In this document: positions 63,995-64,000 of the stretch, piece after piece
Numbering within the stretch: position 1 is the first letter of the stretch
Layout: every line of letters begins with the position of its first letter
NCBI RefSeq assembly: GCF_026013615.1
Contig: NZ_JAPDPI010000005.1
Location: 97,548 to 161,547, forward strand
From: Plebeiibacterium marinum
Lineage (GTDB): Bacteria > Bacteroidota > Bacteroidia > Bacteroidales > Marinilabiliaceae
Direction of reading: 5' to 3'
DNA: 64,000 nucleotides
The notes under the pieces: model-generated
What the model was told of the DNA's origin: nothing
The model's database searches: none
Seen by the model: only the letters and a program-made list of their open reading frames with translations
Position numbers and translations under genes: made by a program

Positions 63995-64000
63995 CGTATC

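Overview
The window reads as chromosome of a member of the Bacteroidota, most likely a Bacteroidales/Marinilabiliales-type marine or anaerobic relative. Evidence: promoters of the TTG-N19-23-TAnnTTTG type, almost no Shine-Dalgarno signals, many signal peptides ending in AQ, a FadL-type outer-membrane protein, an archaeal-type prolyl-tRNA synthetase, a chorismate mutase fused to DAHP synthase, and GyrA with the GDSSVYF quinolone region. No rRNA, tRNA or CRISPR array was seen.

Layout. 1-8.1 kb: cysD (cut by the window edge) and cysN for sulfate activation, a FadL-like porin and a Ser/Arg-rich lipoprotein on the minus strand, a repeat-filled 1.3-kb gap, and proS. 8.5-9.7 kb: pepT. 9.7-20.9 kb: an AT-rich accessory island. 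It carries a compact DNA-phosphorothioation-like operon (DndC, an HNH nuclease with a sulfur-binding-type N-terminus, DndE fused to a HerA-like ATPase, and an AlbA/Schlafen-HATPase protein; no DndD, DndA or DndB), a HigBA toxin-antitoxin pair, a group II intron domain-V remnant, a Fic protein between 63-bp direct repeats, an ABC transporter pair, and at its right edge a beheaded LytTR regulator. 21-24.5 kb: peroxiredoxin, pabB, tilS. 24.5-29.9 kb, minus strand: leader peptide-pheA-aminotransferase-aroG/CM-tyrA-mnmA, an aromatic amino-acid operon behind a textbook attenuator. 30-50.6 kb: housekeeping and envelope genes (ABC-F, DJ-1, a ligase-ACP-acyltransferase fusion, a class IV aminotransferase, YigZ, RarA, MsrA, an OmpA/TPR/PD40 protein, MazG, PhoH, FKBP, Usp). 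51-56.2 kb: Thr-rich leader-thrA-PGM-like homoserine kinase candidate-thrC, the threonine operon. 56.3-64 kb: TPR proteins, clpC, gyrA.

Small-scale structure is unusually rich. Four copies of a 136-143-bp miniature transposable element with terminal inverted repeats and 5-bp target duplications sit in gene gaps. At least nine degenerate 7-bp tandem arrays lie mostly at gene 3' ends. Three arrays are built on an 11-bp unit. Two leader peptides not previously listed in the supplied material (pheA and thrA) are spelled out codon by codon.
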